From contig JAFQGN010000116.1 in assembly GCA_017398245.1 (NCBI GenBank), positions 1 through 8,524 on the forward strand: a DNA stretch of 8,524 bases. Reading direction: 5' to 3'. The notes below the pieces were generated by a model. It did not search any database. It was not told the origin of the DNA and worked only from the letters and a program-made list of their open reading frames with translations. Shown here piece after piece: positions 6,494-8,524 of the stretch. Each line of letters starts with the position of its first letter. The stretch's first letter is position 1. A program made the position numbers and the translations under genes. This stretch comes from Clostridia bacterium (lineage in GTDB: Bacteria; Bacillota_A; Clostridia; Christensenellales; Aristaeellaceae).

Positions 6494-6513
6494 GTTTGGC
6501 GCATCCGTTTTTT
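6484..6513 (+). terminator. Intrinsic terminator after the QQQ leader peptide (attenuator T1)
   Basis: A 10-bp stem, CGGATGTGCC (6484-6493) with GGCGCATCCG (6498-6507), has one G-U pair and a GTTT loop, and six T residues (6508-6513) follow. This is a textbook intrinsic terminator on the plus strand. It lies 13 nt after the leader peptide stop and about 220 nt before glnS. It would end the P1 transcript at about 190 nt unless the antiterminator forms. Confidence 0.9.
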
Positions 6514-6549
6514 CTCGCCAACACAAGCGGGCGGTACACGGATGTGCCG
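6484..6549 (+). repeat. 11-nt direct repeat shared by the two leader hairpins
   Basis: CGGATGTGCCG occurs at 6484-6494, where it forms the 5' arm of terminator T1, and again exactly at 6539-6549, where it spans the loop and 3' arm of the second hairpin. The two copies play opposite roles in their hairpins. As a result the 3' arm of T1 (6498-6507) can pair over 10 bp with the second copy (6539-6548). A near copy, GGATGTCCG, lies early in the leader at 6332-6340. Confidence 0.8.
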
Positions 6550-6563
6550 CCCGCATTTTCTTT
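6527..6563 (+). terminator. Second terminator-like hairpin between the leader peptide and glnS
   Basis: A 12-bp, GC-rich stem pairs 6527-6538 (GCGGGCGGTACA) with 6543-6554 (TGTGCCGCCCGC), with one G-U pair and a 4-nt CGGA loop. The tail ATTTTCTTT at 6555-6563 is U-rich but interrupted. It is either a backup terminator or part of a switch with T1 through the shared repeat. It blocks read-through from P1 into glnS unless disrupted. Confidence 0.7.
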
Positions 6564-6681
6564 GCCGATCCACGAAAGGGGACGATCGCCGTGCAAGGCA
6601 TTTCCCAGCGCATTCTCGCCGCCGAAGCCGCCGCATTCCGGCAAAAATGGCGGCAGATACTGTACTTTCTTTACCATCTTG

Positions 6682-6690
6682 TGGTATACT
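6682..6690 (+). promoter_or_regulatory. Possible proximal glnS promoter (P2), extended -10
   Basis: TATACT at 6685-6690 is preceded by TGG (6682-6684), an extended -10. The -35 region is weak: at 18-nt spacing TGTACT shares only three positions with TTGACA. Transcription would start near 6697, after both terminators, and give glnS a short leader free of attenuation. It could provide basal synthetase. The upstream stretch 6564-6681 holds no recognised RNA or clear gene, only a 37-codon GTG frame of doubtful status. Confidence 0.5.
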
Positions 6691-6734
6691 ACATTGTAAA
6701 ATGAAAACCTATGCGCGGAAGGAGCGTTTTCCAT

Positions 6735-8450
6735 ATGGAAGAGAGGAAACCCGCAAATTTTATTGAAGACTTTATCGAAGAGGATCTGGCCAGCGGTCGC
6801 TGCATCAATGTCAAGACCCGCTTCCCGCCCGAGCCCAACGGCTATCTGCACATCGGCCATGCCAAGGCCCTGTGCATCGATTTCTCCATCGCCCGCAAAT
6901 ACGGCGGTTCCTGCAACCTGCGCTTTGACGACACCAACCCCGCCAAGGAAGACACCGAGTTCGTCCACGGCATCATGAACGATATCAAGTGGCTGGGCTA
7001 CGAATGGGCCGGTCTGTACTATGCGTCCGATTTCTTCCCCCGCCTCTACGAAATCGCCTGCGATCTCATCCGCAAGGGCGTGGCCTATGTCGACGACCAG
7101 ACCCCGGAAGAAATGCGCAAAAACCGCGGCACCCTCACCACTCCCGGCACCCCCTCCCCCTATCGCGACCGCAGCGTCGAGGAAAACCTCGATCTGTTCC
7201 GCCGCATGAAGGAAGGCGAGTTCCCGGACGGCAGCCGCATCCTGCGCGCCAAGATCGACATGTCCTCCCCCAACGTGCTCATGCGCGATCCGACCATCTA
7301 CCGCATCAAGCGCGCGCATCATCATCGCACGGGCGACGACTGGTGCATCTACCCCATGTACGATTTCCAGCATCCCATTCAGGATGCCATCGAGGGCGTT
7401 TCCCACTCCCTCTGCTCTCTGGAATATGAGATCCACCGCCCGCTGTACGACTGGATGGTCGAACAGGCCGGTTTTGAGCACAAGCCCAGGCAGATCGAAT
7501 TCGCCCGCCTGAACATTACCCGCACTGTCATGTCCAAGCGCTATCTGCGCCGCCTTGTCGAAGAAGGCTATGTCTCCGGCTGGGACGATCCGCGCATGCC
7601 CACTCTCGTCGCCATGCGCCGCAGGGGCTATCCGCCGCAGGCCATTGCCGATTTCATCTCTCGCGTCGGCGTCGCCAAGGCCGATTCCACCGTCGACGGC
7701 GCTCTGCTTGAGCATTGCGTGCGCGAATCTCTGGGCGATATCGCCCCGCGCGCCATGGCCGTGCTCGATCCGCTCAAAATCACCCTCACCAACTGGGAAG
7801 AGGGCAAGATCGACACCCTCGTCATCGAAAACCATCCGGATCACCCCGAAATGGGCACCCGCGAGGTTCCCTTCGGCAAGACCCTGTACATCGAAAAGGA
7901 AGACTTCATGCTCGATCCGCCCAAGAAGTTCTTCCGTCTGGCCCCCGGCCGTGAAGTCCGCCTCAAGGGCGCGTACATCATCAAGTGTGAAGACGTTGTT
8001 CTGGACGAAAACGGCAACCCCGTCGAGCTGATCTGCTCGGTCGATCTGGAGAGCCGCTCCGGCAGCGCCGGCGCCGACCGCAAGGTCAAGGGCACTCTGC
8101 ACTGGGTCGAGGCCAGCAGCGCCGTGCCGTTTGAAGCCCGCCTGTACGAGCCCATCCTGGCCGACGAAGAGGGCATCGAGGAAGAAGAAGTCGCCGCCGT
8201 TGAGGGCGAAGAGACCGCCGAGGCCGCCCCGGCCAAGGATTTCATCGACCGCCTGAACCCCAACAGCCTCAAGACCATGTCCTGCGGCTGGGCCGAGGCC
8301 GCTCTGGCGGGCGCTGAAGTGGGCGATAAGTTCCAGTTCCTGCGCATGGGCTATTTCTGCAAGGACAAGGATTCCACCGCCGAAAAGGCCGTGTTCAACC
8401 GCATCGTCCCGCTCAAGGACAGCTGGGCCAAGGAAGCCAAGAAGGCGTAA
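6735..8450 (+). CDS. glnS: Glutaminyl-tRNA synthetase
   Basis: GlnRS, a class I aminoacyl-tRNA synthetase, charges tRNA-Gln with glutamine using ATP in the cytoplasm. The 571-residue product has the GlnRS-specific signature RFPPEPNGYLHIGHAKAL, with the HIGH motif at 39-42, then NLRFDDTNPAKED (61-73), the YPMYDFQHPIQDAIEGVSHSLCSLEYE active-site segment (206-232), and the second class I motif as VMSKRYL (MSKR, 266-269). The C-terminal anticodon-binding beta barrels begin near residue 335. An acidic, low-complexity stretch (477-500, EEGIEEEEVAAVEGEE and following) is inserted there, making it slightly longer than E. coli GlnRS. The ATG at 6735 has AAGGAG ten nt upstream; an in-frame ATG at 6711 would precede that site and is less likely. 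Codons are strongly C-ending. The upstream QQQ leader and terminators suggest control by Gln-tRNA charging. Confidence 0.97.
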   Translation: MEERKPANFIEDFIEEDLASGRCINVKTRFPPEPNGYLHIGHAKALCIDFSIARKYGGSCNLRFDDTNPAKEDTEFVHGIMNDIKWLGYEWAGLYYASDFFPRLYEIACDLIRKGVAYVDDQTPEEMRKNRGTLTTPGTPSPYRDRSVEENLDLFRRMKEGEFPDGSRILRAKIDMSSPNVLMRDPTIYRIKRAHHHRTGDDWCIYPMYDFQHPIQDAIEGVSHSLCSLEYEIHRPLYDWMVEQAGFEHKPRQIEFARLNITRTVMSKRYLRRLVEEGYVSGWDDPRMPTLVAMRRRGYPPQAIADFISRVGVAKADSTVDGALLEHCVRESLGDIAPRAMAVLDPLKITLTNWEEGKIDTLVIENHPDHPEMGTREVPFGKTLYIEKEDFMLDPPKKFFRLAPGREVRLKGAYIIKCEDVVLDENGNPVELICSVDLESRSGSAGADRKVKGTLHWVEASSAVPFEARLYEPILADEEGIEEEEVAAVEGEETAEAAPAKDFIDRLNPNSLKTMSCGWAEAALAGAEVGDKFQFLRMGYFCKDKDSTAEKAVFNRIVPLKDSWAKEAKKA

Positions 8451-8465
8451 GCCGACATATATCAT

Positions 8466-8507
8466 GCGAGAAACCCCTTTCTTTTGAAAAAGAAAGGGGT
8501 TTCTCGC
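8466..8507 (+). terminator. Long hairpin terminator after glnS
   Basis: A perfect 20-bp inverted repeat (8466-8485 with 8488-8507; core AAACCCCTTTC/GAAAGGGGTTT) begins 15 nt after the glnS stop. The tight centre would open into a small loop. The inner stem ends in TTTCT on the plus strand, and the A/T-rich arms are nearly symmetric, so it could work in both directions. It closes the glnS transcript; the last 17 bases of the window show nothing further. Confidence 0.8.
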
Positions 8508-8524
8508 GCTCTTCCCTAAAGAAA

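Noticed and set aside
6324..6513. 6S RNA, SRP RNA or tmRNA as the identity of the roughly 190-nt leader transcript
   Set aside because: Its ends do not pair into a long rod as in 6S RNA, the GGAAG...GCAGCC SRP loop is absent, and there is no tRNA-like end for tmRNA.
6324..6735. T-box riboswitch upstream of glnS
   Set aside because: I looked for the conserved T-box core (GGN-ACCGCG type) before each hairpin and found none; the leader hairpins and the coding frame explain the region better.
6474..8465. 663-codon open frame on the minus strand, antisense to glnS
   Set aside because: Exact GlnRS motifs lie on the plus strand; the reverse frame is open only because of strong C-ending codons and has low-complexity G/A/V-rich content with no family signature.
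1..8524. Mobile elements, CRISPR arrays, tRNA or rRNA genes
   Set aside because: No transposase-like product, spaced repeat array, or tRNA or rRNA signature was seen on either strand.

Overview
The window reads as chromosomal DNA of a GC-rich, anaerobic Clostridia-type Bacillota. The signs are strong Shine-Dalgarno sites (AAGGAGG, GGAGGTG), SigA-type promoters, a Clostridia-type TldD/TldE pair with a DUF6171 protein, and a corrinoid methyl-transfer pair. This placement is an inference from gene content and signals, not from a marker gene.

Positions 1-4265, minus strand. A promoter with a perfect TATAAT extended -10 (4257-4265) drives a tight five-gene unit: tldD (metalloprotease subunit with HEAFGH), tldE (its partner without the metal motif), an 86-residue eight-cysteine DUF6171 protein joined to tldE by a TAATG overlap, a protein of unassigned function that may be a TIM barrel, and the first 74 codons of a PHP-type histidinol-phosphatase-like phosphoesterase that runs off the left edge.

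Positions 4285-6155, minus strand. A two-gene corrinoid module: a B12-binding methyl-carrier protein (5437-6081), then a UroD-fold MtaA/MtbA-like methyltransferase with a zinc site (4325-5332). A hairpin lies between them and an intrinsic terminator follows. The substrate-specific methyltransferase and the corrinoid reactivase such a system needs are not in the window.

Positions 6289-8507, plus strand. This is the most interesting part. A near-consensus promoter (TTGACA, 17 nt, TATACT) starts a leader that encodes a 26-residue peptide with three consecutive Gln codons (CAG CAG CAA). A strong intrinsic terminator follows at once, then a second terminator-like hairpin sharing an 11-nt repeat with the first, then the gene for glutaminyl-tRNA synthetase, glnS. 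The peptide's distal half can pair with the 5' arm of the terminator to form an antiterminator. I infer a ribosome-mediated attenuator that senses Gln-tRNA charging and controls glnS. No T-box sequence is present. A second weak promoter after the terminators could supply basal glnS expression.

Several very long ORFs run antisense to these genes. They are shadows produced by GC-biased codon use and are not annotated.
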